From the NCBI GenBank assembly GCA_950106755.1, contig OX467091.1:10743538-10807537 (forward strand): a DNA stretch of 64,000 nt, given 5' to 3'. The notes beneath the pieces were generated by a model. The model did no database searches, was not told the origin of the DNA, and worked only from the letters and a program-made list of their open reading frames with translations. The DNA is from Climacium dendroides (taxonomy: Eukaryota > Streptophyta > Bryopsida > Hypnales > Climaciaceae). Position 1 is the first letter of the stretch; each line of letters starts with the position of its first letter. A program made the position numbers and the translations under genes. Below are positions 26,101 to 37,514 of the stretch, piece after piece.

Positions 26101-27447
26101 GTGCCAGACATCGAGGCTCTGTTTGCTATCAACAGAGGTGGAAATACCAATGGATGTTGTAGCAAATGCAGAACTAGGAGTGTCAGGGTAGATAACATCT
26201 ATATTGAGTTTATATATACGATTGACAATAATGCCAATCATGACAATTTGACCTGCCTCTAAGAGTTGACAACCAGTATTGGTATGCAGTGTATAGATTT
26301 TCTTTTGGGCTGCGACGTAAGATGAAAATAGGTTACGACCAAGAGAGGGGACATGAATTACTCCTTTGAGAATGCCAAGACTAGAATCTTGACCGTGATG
26401 GATCTTGATAACGATGTCGCCAATGCCCGCCATTGTAAGCAGTGCACCTCCGATGCCTTGAACTTGTCGACGCTCCATTGAGACATCTTGATATTGGGAG
26501 AAGTATGTCTTGTTGCTAGTCATGTGCTCAGTGCACCCACTATCAACGTACCAAAAGTTGGATTCGGAGGGAACTTCAGTTAAAGTTGCCATGAAAGCTT
26601 TGTAACTAGAATAACGCTGTTTGGATGTGTCGTTGCTGCTTTGGCCTTGAATCTAAGACTCCTGATAGTTCTTCTGATCAACTTCGCTAGCTAAGCACTC
26701 ACGCCCCCAGTGACCAACTACACCACATTTCCAACATTTAGAGGTCTTTTTGCGATCATTGATCTCTTTTTGTCTAGTTGCTCGCTGTTCTGGAGTGTAC
26801 GGGGTTTTACTAGTTGAGGATGCTACGTAAGCAGCTGTTGCTGTTATTTCATCGACTCGGGACTTTAAAGTACTCTCAGTCTGGAGTAGTTGTAAGGTGA
26901 GATTATCTAATGTTTTCGCTGTATCTGGCTACATGCGCCAAGCAGGAATCAAACTGTCAAACCCTCCTGGGAGGTTGCAAAGGATTTTTGAAATGACTGC
27001 TTGTTCATTGAACGTAGCATCGCCTCGAGCAGCTAACTGTTGTACTATAACATCGAGTTTACCAATAAAGTCGGCAATGCTATCTCTTTGGTCCATTGAA
27101 CACTTATAAAATTCTTGCTGTAAAGTATGAATATTCTCTGAAGCATTTTGCTCATGGAAGAGTTTCAACTTGTCCCAAATTTGCTTGGACGTGACACAAC
27201 TTGTAACATGTTTTAACATACTCTCATCAATTGCTTGACAAAGAAGACTGACTGCCTAATTGTCCTTTTTGCGCCAGGTAGTCTTGACCACATCTTCAGC
27301 TGTGACGATGGGTTGTGGCTTAGAGCCATCAAATACTTCCATAAGCTCTCTGCCAAGCAGTATTGCATGCATCTGGAATTTCCAGATGTGGAAGTTTTGT
27401 CCCTTGAACCGGGAGATGCCTCCTAGATCACGGCTACTGTCGGCCAT
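23116..27447 (-). pseudogene. Copia gag-pol polyprotein with eight in-frame stops
   Basis: One reading frame runs from a Met at 27447 to a stop at 23116-23118, about 1,440 codons. Domains in order are: gag (27447-26750); CCHC zinc knuckle (26695-26736, C-x2-C-x4-H-x4-C); aspartic protease with DSG (26542-26544 is the Asp); integrase with GAG-pre-integrase zinc site and DDE core spanning 25681; reverse transcriptase with WVDD at 24076-24087; and RNase H to the end. Internal stops have their low ends at 27256, 26929, 26653, 25681, 25150, 24595, 23320 and 23302. Five are TAG, two TAA and one TGA. No frameshift is present, because every fragment keeps the same frame. Proteins would have to come from another copy. 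Confidence 0.9.
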
Positions 27448-27533
27448 GATCACAAACAGGACAAAAAAGGTGAAGAACAAAGAAAAAGAAAAAAAATGAT
27501 ACTCAAGACGTGGTTCTAGTTAGGGAAGATATA

Positions 27534-27544
27534 GGGCCCATAAC
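27534..27544 (-). promoter_or_regulatory. Primer-binding site matching the anticodon region of initiator Met tRNA
   Basis: One base inside the 5' LTR, the minus strand reads GTTATGGGCCC. This is not the complement of a tRNA 3' end (the plant initiator-Met type would begin TGGTATCAGAGC). It does complement the anticodon stem-loop of plant initiator Met tRNA (GGGCCCAUAAC, recalled from general knowledge). Drosophila copia and yeast Ty5 prime from a half-tRNA cut in this loop, so the same mode is inferred here. Confidence 0.7.
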
Positions 27545-27545
27545 T

Positions 27546-27985
27546 TGTTGTAAGCTACAGTTTCGATGCTCTTATGACAAGTAAATACAGTACTCTTTAG
27601 ATTCCACACAATAGCAAATACTCAGTCATTCAACAAGTTGGCAGATGTGCCAGATGTATTATGCACAATAAATCCGACATACACCTCCTCTGTGCAAGGC
27701 CGTGCACAAAGGCTCACTAGCTGCTACAGGCTATTAACTCAAAGAACACTAACAATCCGTTGTACTAGCGTGAAGCTCACATACGGAGTGAAAGAGAGAG
27801 TTATCCCTGCTACAGTCTCCAGCTTAACACACCAGCGTTGGGCGGAAAGTCTTGGTAATCATAGATCAAGAACTCCGTTGGTTCGTATTCCAAATTCAAA
27901 ATGGTTGCTTCGTTGGCTAATCATGATATGTAATGCTTCTCACCAGATGAACGTCATCCAAGTGCTGAATACCTTACATCCAACA
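27546..27985 (-). repeat. 5' LTR of the copia element (right on the plus strand)
   Basis: This 440-bp repeat starts TGTTGTAAGC on the plus strand and ends CCAACA. It would drive transcription leftward. The promoter was not pinpointed. Confidence 0.95.
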
Positions 27986-27990
27986 TTTTT

Positions 27991-28866
27991 GTAGGCAAGT
28001 GAAAGGAAGTTCCAATGCACCAGAGAACGTGGCATTTGAATATTGTATGCAGAAGTTATTAAGGAACAAAGTTTGGTTGTGTAAGCGTTTCTTCTACATA
28101 GGTACAAAACTGATTTTGGAGATGTACATGTAGTGTAGATGGCGGTTTAAGGTCAGTGGCACATTGGGGTGTACCTACCTTATGTCGAATACCTTAACCC
28201 CTGAGTGCCCTAGTGCCTCAAATATGGCCTCTCAAAACTCAAAGATCTCCTTGTTTGACCATTATAATCTTTTTAACGGTACAATAAAAGGATGTGTCCT
28301 TTTTCCTATAGCTCCGACCCTATCTCTACTATCAATCGGTACAGTCAATTTATATGGATCTCATTTTACATGATAGTTTGATTGGAATGAATTGAGAAGG
28401 GTCTGAATTTTGGCAGTCTGAGCGCTCGGGGGTTAAGTGGTTGGAAAATGGGCAACAAGCTTCCAGCTGCAGACTTGCCCACCGGGCGAGCATGTAAGAG
28501 GCCCTTATTGCCTCCAGCTCGTCTCCAGCTCCTTCTCGGTTGAAGCACGGGAATCTTCTCACCTCTTCACTGCTGCAGGCTCGCAGCAGGCTGCTCGCCC
28601 GGTGCTGCTGTGGCTACTAGAGCTCGTCAGGTCGGCCTTCATCCGCGATGGCTCGGTGCTGGTAGTGGGGTGTCTTCACGGCGGAATCTCCTCGTTCCTT
28701 CCTGATCTCGGCTCCTTTTCATAATTCAGCGTTGAGTTTCCACCGGCGAGTGTTTTTTGTGCTCAACTCAATGTTCTCTCCATCTGCAAGAGCAATGATT
28801 ATCTGTTGTCTAACAATTGATAAGTCCAACTTGCAATTCAAGTAGCGGTGGCTGTCGATTGACTAA
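27991..28866. other. Intergenic, partly GC-richer
   Basis: The 28.38-28.79 kb part is clearly richer in G and C than its surroundings and has overlapping open frames on both strands (up to 95 codons). None shows a recognisable domain. Short inverted blocks (ACCGGGCGAGCA and GCTCGCCCGGT) are present. It may be part of an unrecognised repeat. Confidence 0.4.
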
Positions 28867-29155
28867 GGGAGGCCTCCTCACATGTATTGGGCATCAAGGG
28901 AATTGCACAGCAAGTGCTACAGGGAAAAATAAGCATTGCACTTTCATGTGGACCTGGTGGGTGGGAGAGGGAAACAATAAAAAAAAAAATTCACTCGTAT
29001 TAGATTTACTAGTAGTCTCCATGAATGAGGTTGTCCACCAGTATCGGTGAAACTTCAACTCCTCCTTGCCACCCCACCCCGGTAAGACAATCAATGGAGC
29101 TACTTTTGTCTTCTTGCTTGAATTAGTTGTATACTTGTCCAATGTAAGGAGGCCC
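28867..29155 (+). mobile_element. Tourist/Harbinger-like MITE
   Basis: This 289-bp element has imperfect terminal inverted repeats. The left end is GGGAGGCCTCCTCACATG; the complement of the right end is GGGCCTCCTTACATT. TAA occurs on both sides (28864-28866 and 29156-29158). It is non-coding. A partial copy in the same orientation lies at 21967-22232, so the two copies bracket the copia insertion. Confidence 0.7.
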
Positions 29156-29158
29156 TAA

Positions 29159-29714
29159 GAGGCATACCAATTTCACCATATTGTTGTGTACTCGAATCTT
29201 TTCAAGGTTTTCTCAAAATGATCCCGTTCAGAAGACGGAGGTGGTTATATTGAAAATTTAAGTATAGCCTGAACCTTCCAATATGGTATCAAAAGACCAA
29301 CAATATCTGATCCTCTATACAATTGAGTACTACTAGTTGACTATGTTTGATCCAATGGTAATTTTTGTATCCTAGCCATCATCCATCATTGATTTGAAGC
29401 TTTGTCCATTCACGTTTTTCAAAAATGAAAATTGTAGGTGATCAATGTCAATTTGTTGACACAAATAAATCTACTACAACATGAACATGAATAAACCATC
29501 AAATATAAATTGATTGAAATTCAAGAATAGGTTTTATAGATGACCGGAAGCTATGGCGCATTTGAGCTCTACAAGCCTCAATAGTTATCATATTTGACAA
29601 AGGCCGATTCAAATTATCAAAGCTTGGAAAAAGAAGCACCTTTAGTATTAGGAAAAATTCAAGCCTCAAAAAGTTGTGAAGTCTGCACCCCCACAATGCA
29701 ATCATAGAAAGAAA

Positions 29715-29764
<50 letters not shown>

Positions 29765-32700
29765 TATTGAATTTGACATGGCACTACTAGTGCCATGTCA
29801 GCACCACATTGGATTAACTCTTTTTTATTTTTTTAAATATTTTTTAAATTAAAAATAAATAAAACATGCATTGTCGGGGTGCCAAAAATAAAAAAACTAG
29901 CGACCTTTTTAGGCCTGAAACTTTTCCTAATGATTGTTTGAAATTTGCTTCTAATTTTTAAAGAATGTACTTCACATTGTAAAAAATACATTGTTTTGAA
30001 GCAATTTTTTTATAACTTTGATTTCCACATTGGAATTTGCCAATCTCATTGTGTGCAACTACAACTACACTTAAGGATAGACTTTAGGGTCACCCAATCT
30101 GTGAAATCTCTCCAATAAAAGTATTCAACACAAACTATTTTCGATCTTTCAAAGATAGAATTTACTTGAATACAAGGATGTCCTCAAAAATAGCTCCTCT
30201 TCAAAGTGGAAAGATGAGCATCAAAAGTAATTGTTGGTATATTGGCACTAGCAAATCCCCAGTTATTTCACAATTCCCAACAAACGCAAGGCAATAACAA
30301 TACCACCATGGTTAATATTATGACTAGAGGATATTGTTTGTTTATCAATCAAACTCTCCCCGTACTTAAAGGTTGTAGAAAAAACAAGTGCTCCCTTCAA
30401 AAATTTGATACTCACAATGCAAAAATTGGATACAACGAAGTGCACTACAAATGAAAAGAAAAGATCAAGAAGAAAAAGAGTATCAAGAAGAAAAAACCCT
30501 ATAAAATTGAGTTGTCAAGAAAGTGCGTGTATTGCTAGCCTCTTATTGGATGTGACTTCTTAGGATGTAGTTTTGCTAGCACGACTTGCAATAATTATTA
30601 CTCATGGCCTTGTTGTATTCACTAAATTCTAATGAAAGTCACTACAAAATTAAACCTCCAAATCCCCTTCTAATTTTTCTAATGATCATGGTGAAAAAGA
30701 TTTTGTTGGGTATTATTGGTAGTCAAAAGGAGATTCTACTTTTTCTTAGAATGCATTTTTTGGATAGCGTATAAATAAACTATGAATCTTCAAAGATGCA
30801 CCCAAATACAACCATAGATTCTCATAAATAGAGGTTTCACATTTTAGGCAAAGATCTATATGAGTTACAATTATGTGTTGTTACCTTAGAGTCAATTATA
30901 AGTTCACTTACCTAATAACTTACATATTTGCTAAGAAACCAACATGAAATTTAGGGGGGACTAACTATATTAGGAGGTCCATAAGTGTCTTCTAACATAG
31001 AAGTACATTTTTCTTTTTCATTTGCACCAACAATGTACAATTAGTATATACTTCAAGAGGTGGACACTATTAAAGTGATGATTGCATTTCAACTTTACAA
31101 ATTCATAAGTAATTCCATGAAGCTCTAAACAATATGAAACTGAGTATGAAACAACTTGGATTGGATGTTAATCCCATTAGTCTTTCAAAGGAAACTCCTT
31201 GAAAAATAATTCAAGAAGGTTGAATTCTCCAACTTAGTTTTCAACTCTTAAATAGGCACTTTATAAACCTCCTCCTTCATCTATGAGGTTATCAAAGCTT
31301 CCTAGTAGCTTGGGCAATTTTTTGTCAAATAATTAATTAAAATGCAAAAATATTTAGGCAATCTAAAAATAATACATTAAAATAAGAAAATAAGAAAATA
31401 TTTTAAAAATAAATTAAGTATTCATCCAAATTATTTTTACGATTATTGGATGGTTGCTATTACTTTCATCTAAGGTGGTTGCAATTATCTAAATCCTTGT
31501 CTTGACTTCCAAACCCTAAATTCTCTACCTTTTGTGTCAGAATTTTGTTAAGTATTAGGTTTTTTAAGTGTGAGAGATATAGTTTGTTTGTGAGAGATTG
31601 TGTTTTAGAACAATCAAAATGTCAAGGCAAAAACTTTGCAATGTATCTTTACAATTAAAGTGATTGCACCTAAAATTGTACAAATAAGCTTTGTGGTATA
31701 ACAGATATTTTCTAAAAAATGAACAACAATTTTGCACATTAACAAAGGACTATGAATTAAAATGCAAGTGGTTCCATAATTTTTAGATGCATTGTGAATT
31801 AATTAAAAAATTTCAAAGATGCAAGGAGTAGGGTGGGTAGTATTGTAGAGGTGTCGATTGTACACATAGTTGATTTTGGCCCCGACTCCACCTTACACGT
31901 GTTCTTACAATGTGCATCATTTTGAAAATCCTCCCTATTCAATTTCCCTTCAAAAATAAGGGGTCAATTTTGACGAGTGGTCTATTTTAGGTGTAGCTAC
32001 TATATTGACAAAGAAGGGATGCAAGATTGTATGGAGCAAGTTGAATTTCTATGCCTCAATATATATTATTCAGGGGCAAACTAAGTTAGTAATTTTCCAA
32101 AAATTTAGGCCCCATTTGAATTATTTATTTTCTTACCAAGAAGAAAGAAGCTATGGTAAGATAACTACACCTAAGATTGCATGAATAAGCTTTGTGGCAT
32201 GACCAATATATTCTAAAAAAATGAACAATAATTTTTGCACATTGGTGAAAGACTATGAATCAAAATGCAAGTGGTTCTATAATTTTTGGGTACAATGTGT
32301 ATTTGCTATAAGTTTTCAAAGATACAAGGTATAGGGTGCTAAAAGTGTCATATAGGTGATGCCAAAATGCATTTGATGCACATGAAGAATGACACTAGGA
32401 AGAAATTAAAGCAACAAAAAGTGTATCCAAAATTGTGCATTGGAGTACGATACAATAAATAATCTTACAACTGTCCCATTCAATTTTTTGATATAATGTG
32501 GAGTTTAATTGGTATATTTTGGTAAGCATAATTATCATTTTATCCTTACACAATTCCAATCAAATATAGTTTCAAAAAAGAAAAATTCTATTTTTGATAA
32601 AAAAAATTTAAGTCAATTTTCATGATTTTACATGATATTTTACTAAAAGCAATTAGTGATGAATTTTTTTAATTTAGTTGTAGAAACATATAGGGAGCAT

Positions 32701-33295
32701 CCATATACACACCTTCCCTTCAACAAGTATCTTCCAAAAAGTTTCACAATTCCTTCTACAGAGATTTCAATGTTGGCATAAAAATGCCCCAACTTTTGTA
32801 AAAATAGATATCTCTTTATTATAATTAGATTTGCTTCTGACATAAAAAATAATTTTGTACATTTGAACATGATGGAACAATTACTTTGCCAAAATTTAGT
32901 TAATTGATACAAATATATCTATCTTACAAAGTTTGGTCACATGACACTTCATATTAAACTCTTCCTAGATTACGATTTTGTTACTTAATGGTGTATTTTT
33001 TTAATACAAAAGATGTGCCTATGAATGTTTCCTACATATCTATGCAATCAAATTAAAAAAATTCATCACCAATTGCTTTCAATAAAATATCATGTCAAAC
33101 TATGAAAATTGACTTAAAAAATTCACCAAATTTTTTTTTTGTCTTTTATGAAATTGAAATTTGGTATGCTTGATTGGGATTGTGTAAGGATGCAATGATA
33201 AATATCCTTACCAAAATATACGAAATAAACATCATATTATACCAAAAAAAATTGCATGGCTCAAATAGGCCTGTTGTAAGATTATTATACCCTAC
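29159..33295. other. AT-rich intergenic region with dispersed repeats
   Basis: No gene was recognised. A (TA)n run lies at 29723-29757. Segments at about 30960-31170, 31670-31860 and 32150-32360 belong to the dispersed family also seen near 20-21.6 kb. A block at about 31911-31996 is repeated at 33525-33610, upstream of the ORP gene. Confidence 0.5.
29723..29757. repeat. (TA)n microsatellite
   Basis: An alternating A/T run follows an A-rich tract. Confidence 0.95.
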
Positions 33296-33451
33296 TATAC
33301 ACTTCTAAGGGCGGGCTTCCATGTAGACTTGGGGGCCGGTGGAGCCTACCAATCATTAGTGGAATGGACGTCTCATTTATTTGAAACTCCCATTCTACCG
33401 ATGATCAATAGGCTCATAACTAGCCCGTGACTCCACATTGGAAGTGTATCC
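33296..33451. repeat. Small MITE-like element with ATACACTTC ends
   Basis: It starts ATACACTTCTAAGG and ends TTGGAAGTGTAT, giving short terminal inverted repeats around about 156 bp. Partial internal inversion occurs (CATTCTACCG-type and GGAATGG-type blocks). There is no coding frame. The class is uncertain. Confidence 0.45.
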
Positions 33452-33524
33452 TAATGCCACCTCCACAATACTTTAAATAAAGCTGCACACTACTCAAAAT
33501 TCACCTTACATTTGTCCTTGTCAT

Positions 33525-33610
33525 GTGCTTCATTCCGGATATCCTCCCTATTCAATTTTCCTTCAAAAATAGGGGTTGATTTTGAGGAGTGGTCCATTTT
33601 AAGTGCAGTT
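33525..33610 (+). repeat. Dispersed repeat copy upstream of the ORP gene
   Basis: It shares TCCTCCCTATTCAATTT, the following CCTTCAAAAATA block and GAGTGGTC with about 31911-31996. It lies inside the likely promoter or leader region of the ORP gene, so transposon-derived sequence has entered the gene's upstream DNA. Confidence 0.6.
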
Positions 33611-34562
33611 ACTCTACTGCCCACACTCATAAAGAAACTCACAGCCAGACACCTGGAGCGTCCACACTTGACCAGTGTTACGCTCTCAAGGCAGGCACGG
33701 GACCACTTCTTCCTCACTCACGCAGTACTTTCCTCTCCGTTTCCAATTCACCATCACTACAACACCATCGCTACAACACCATCACTACAAAAGGGACTTC
33801 AATGGAGCTCCTCTCGGACCGATCAATCTCAACCATTCAACTGATGAATGCTTCTCGGTAAGTGTTGCAAATGTGCCGTGTGGTGACTTCCAATTCTGCC
33901 GAATTTCTCACAAAAACGGCACCTTTCACTTTCGGGAAGGTCCTTTCGTGGGGGGTCATCGTTTCGTTGTCACGCTGGGACGGATCGGGCATCGGTGTCC
34001 TCGAGGGATCCATGTCATGTGACATCGCATTGGATTCCAGTGTTGAGTATGGGCCATTTTCTTCTGGGTAGTTTCCTGGTTGGGAGATCGAGATATGCTT
34101 GAATTGTTCGGGAATCACGTTCCGCGTGTCGGTGGTGATTCCTGTGACCTAAAGACTGGGCTTTCGGGGTCCATTTGGATTATTGTGGAGGATTCATTTG
34201 CTGTCGAGATCGAGGTTGCTGATTTGCGATTTGTGTTGAGAGGTTTGTTTGAGAAGCTCTGTTGTTTGGTTTTGTCACAGGGAGTTGGGGTCAGAGGGTT
34301 GTCGAAGTCAAACAAACTAGCAACCGAAGCTTGATCGAGTGTGGAACAGTTTGTCTGCAGTGGTCTGTGTGCTTTGCAGTCTGATCAGGAAGAAACAGTC
34401 TTTGCTTCCGGAATTCGATTTCTTGGCGTAGGTTTGAGTGAATTGCAATCGATGGATGCTTAGAATCCACGACACGCAACCGATCTTGAAGCTTCTTGCA
34501 GAACCAGTTACGTTAGTTCCCTTTATTCTATTGTGAAGTTGATGCGTTAGGAGTTCATAACG
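33611..34562 (+). promoter_or_regulatory. Upstream region and probable leader of the ORP gene
   Basis: The DNA changes from AT-rich repeat to gene-like composition. A good donor-like CGGTAAGTG at 33856-33864 suggests a 5' untranslated intron. Several short upstream ATGs are present. An in-frame TAG lies just before the chosen start codon. The transcription start was not located. Confidence 0.4.
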
Positions 34563-37514
34563 ATGAGTCTTTTTGGCTTTGTCAATATGGGCCAAAACTC
34601 AGCGTCTGTGCTTCCGATTCGTGATGACGATGACGATGACGAGGGCGATGGCTACACCACCGCCAACGAGTCCTTCCCAGAGGAAGCCAAAGATTGCTCT
34701 CAAGGGTTCTGTAATTGGAAGTGCTTAATTAGAAAAGACTCCATTGACCCCAAGAAATTAAGTAGACGAGAATCCAGTGACAAGAGCAGGAGTCTTGTGT
34801 TGACAGACCCCATTAGGTTAGAAAGGAAACCCAGCAACCACGACGTGAAGAAGAAGGGCGCGAGCGTGGGCATTGTGTCCACGGTTCTAGAACTACTGAA
34901 AGGCTTTAGACTAGGCTCGGATGTCACCAAGTTGCAGTTGCCGCCGCAGTTCAATCTGCCCAAGTCGCAGTTGCAGGTGTATGGCGAGGCGGTGTATTGC
35001 TGTGCGGAAGATTATTTGGGAATGTGTGCCGACGGGCGGAGTCCTGTGGAGAGGTTTCTGGCTGTATTGAGGTTTCATATTTCTACTACCAGGCCGACGC
35101 CGTTTCTGAAAGCGCCGTATAACCCTGTTCTTGGGGAGTGTCATCATGTCTCTGCGGGGGAGCTCAATGTGATTTGTGAACAGGTAACTTTCAATCCCTT
35201 CTTTCTCTGTGAATTGCCTTTTGGGTGTCGGAGTGCACGAATTCTAGTGTGAGGGTCACTTCTTTCTATCCATTTTGTGCGATTCTGAGCCCCAGATTCT
35301 CGTGTAAAACAGCAGCCCTGAAATTGATTTTGCAGTCGCCTCCTGATCCGGAATGCAATTTCTTGTCCACTGGCAGCTTACATTGCTTCATATTCTTGCT
35401 GTTAATTCTGAACGCGAATTGCCATGTGTTTTTTCTTAGAAAATTCTGACCAAGATTTGGGGACAATCAAGTGCAGGTTTCGCATCATCCACCCGTGTCA
35501 GCGTTGTATGCTACTAACGAAGCAAAGGGAGTGGAGATGCTATGGTGGCATCAGCCTGTGCCTCGATTTTATGGTAAGCTTATCCATTCTTGTGTGTGAT
35601 TCACGACGTATAGAAGACCCGGCTTTCTACAGGGTATTGCAAGCAATTAGTTTACTTTCTGTAGGGTATTGAAGGTGACGAAGTCCTATCCAAAGTGTAG
35701 AGGACCTCAGTTTACTCATAAAATCAAGGTTCAATGTGATCAATTTCTGGGAGATCCCTTCTACTTAACCTTTTTATTAGACTCCTTCTAGAGTAGGTTG
35801 GGTTTCCCCTTCAATCTTCTCGAACTAGTCTGGAAAAGCTCATTTTCTGATTAGGGTTACGTTGTGGCTGTGCAGGTGGATATGTAGAGGCAACAATTGT
35901 AGGGCAACGGCGACTGAAGCTGCGACAACACCAAGAGACATACGAATTCACATCCCCTAACTTACAAATTCGCTTCATTCCAAACGCTGGGAGTGCGTGG
36001 GTGGGGGCGACCACCGTGAAGTGCAAGGAGACAGGTCTTGAGGCGGTGGTGAATTTCAAGCCGAAGCCCTTCTTTGGCATGCGAGGTTCTTCCAACAAAA
36101 TCTCTGGCAAGGTTTTTCAGAGATCTTCTGGGGAGGTTCTGTATGAGCTCAACGGCAACTGGGACGGGTGAGTGGTTCTAGATTTTTCCCTTGCTTCAAG
36201 GTTTAGTGTTTAGGATTGTTCTTCATGGCTTGACGTATTTCTCTTGAGATTCTTATGGTTTCTAAAGTTCACGGTTTTGGCTGCGTGCTTCTGTCATTTG
36301 TTTCAAATCCGACTTGGTGAGATTTTGAGCCCTGGAGTTTTGTCTCGAAGTAGCAGTTCCCACTGTAGTCATTTCCATTCTCAGAGTACAAGTCTTGAAC
36401 TCTGACATACCCTGTTTTCTATGAATCGGGGTTTCTTTCCTCCTTTTCAAATTGGGAACTGTTGGAATGCGAGATTCTTAATCTCTTGCTCTTGATTAGA
36501 GTTTCCGATTTCTATCTCTCTAGTTCCCCTCTTTTTCATCTCATTCTTTAGAGGCCCACTGTTGCACCCAAGAATTTGAGTTCATCATGTGGATTCATCA
36601 TATTAATAGTAGAAAGTCAATAGGAAGTATGTAGGAGTAGAAAGAATGCTAAATGAACTTTATAAGACCGGCCTATCTTGGGCAAGTTATGTCTTAATGC
36701 GATGCTTATTCAGATTCTCAACGTAAAGGGTGCAGGTTTACAAGCGGAAAGAATGCTTTGTTGGAAGCCAACGCTGACGCCCCTTATTTTTCTTTTCCAG
36801 GGTTGTTAGCTTGAAAGACAAATCTACAGGTATCACGTCGACACTATATGACGCCCAAGCTGCCATAGTCGACATACATGCACCAAAAGTTGCAAATCGA
36901 GAGGTAATCGCCAAAACTCAAATTGCCCAACATTTTATAAGAGAATAGCCGCTTGCCAAAATCAGTTACATATCTGGCTGTCACAAAACATTTTTCATAA
37001 GTTATGAACTCACCCCTCTCCACTGTACGTGGCAACGCACTTAAAATTGTAAACATACTCAAAGTCTGACATACTCTGGAGAGAGCTTGGTGCTCAATAA
37101 GTGGAGAGCACTTATCTTCTTGTAGTTCTTTTTACCTCCCACAAAAAAGAGATCAAGATTGTGCCCCAAATGAATCTGGATTTAGCGTTTAGGGTTTGAG
37201 GCAGCTCCTCTTTAGAAGGTTCTTCATTAGGGGTACTTATTGAGACTTTTTTTGTGTTGTGTTTGCAGGCCATATCACCTTCCGAATCTGTCAATGTGTG
37301 GTCCGAAGTGACCATGAGCATGATGAATGGCGACTGGGAGACTGCACGAGAAGCGAAACGGAAAGTGGAGGAGACGCAGCGTGCTCTACAGAAGCAGAGA
37401 TTGGCCAGTGGCACAGTATGGAGTCCGAAATACTTCACTGCTACCAAGGATGGCACCTGGGAGTGGCACTGTGCAGGACAGCCTGTGCCCTCGGCGCCGC
37501 TCATTGTTGAATGA
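34563..37514 (+). CDS. Oxysterol-binding protein-related protein, short type (ORD only)
   Basis: The coding exons are 34563-35183, 35477-35573, 35876-36167, 36801-36903 and 37269-37514. All have GT-AG borders with phases that fit, and they encode 452 residues. Such proteins exchange sterols and phosphoinositides between membranes at contact sites. The acidic run DDDDDD at residues 21-26 is followed by the lipid-binding domain. LPPQFNLPKSQLQ (126-138), the NPVLGE segment (187-192) and the family signature EQVSHHPP (206-213, split by the first intron) are all present. Length and the absence of a PH domain match Arabidopsis ORP3/ORP4-type proteins. A helical, charged tail (REAKRKVEETQRALQKQRL) and a PLIVE end close the protein. 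The start is the first Met after an in-frame stop. It converges with the VPS55-family gene, 1.35 kb away. Confidence 0.93.

Larger units (their letters stand above)
22621..27985 (-). mobile_element. Complete Ty1/copia LTR retrotransposon, inactivated
   Basis: Two direct repeats, 22621-23059 and 27546-27985, both start TG and end CA and are about 97 percent identical by my count. A 5-bp TTTTT lies on each outer side (22616-22620 and 27986-27990), so the ends are intact. Coding is on the minus strand: gag with zinc knuckle, then protease, integrase, reverse transcriptase and RNase H. Integrase ahead of reverse transcriptase is the Ty1/copia order. A primer-binding site and a purine-rich tract sit beside the correct LTRs. 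Eight in-frame stops interrupt the polyprotein, so this copy cannot make its own proteins. Confidence 0.95.

Noticed and set aside
28350..28724. Overlapping open frames on both strands in a GC-richer patch
   Set aside because: Several frames are open at once, as expected from composition alone, and none resembles a known protein.
33512..34334. Several overlapping open frames before the ORP start
   Set aside because: They do not join the ORP frame and lack domains. They are better explained as leader or promoter sequence with a possible untranslated intron.
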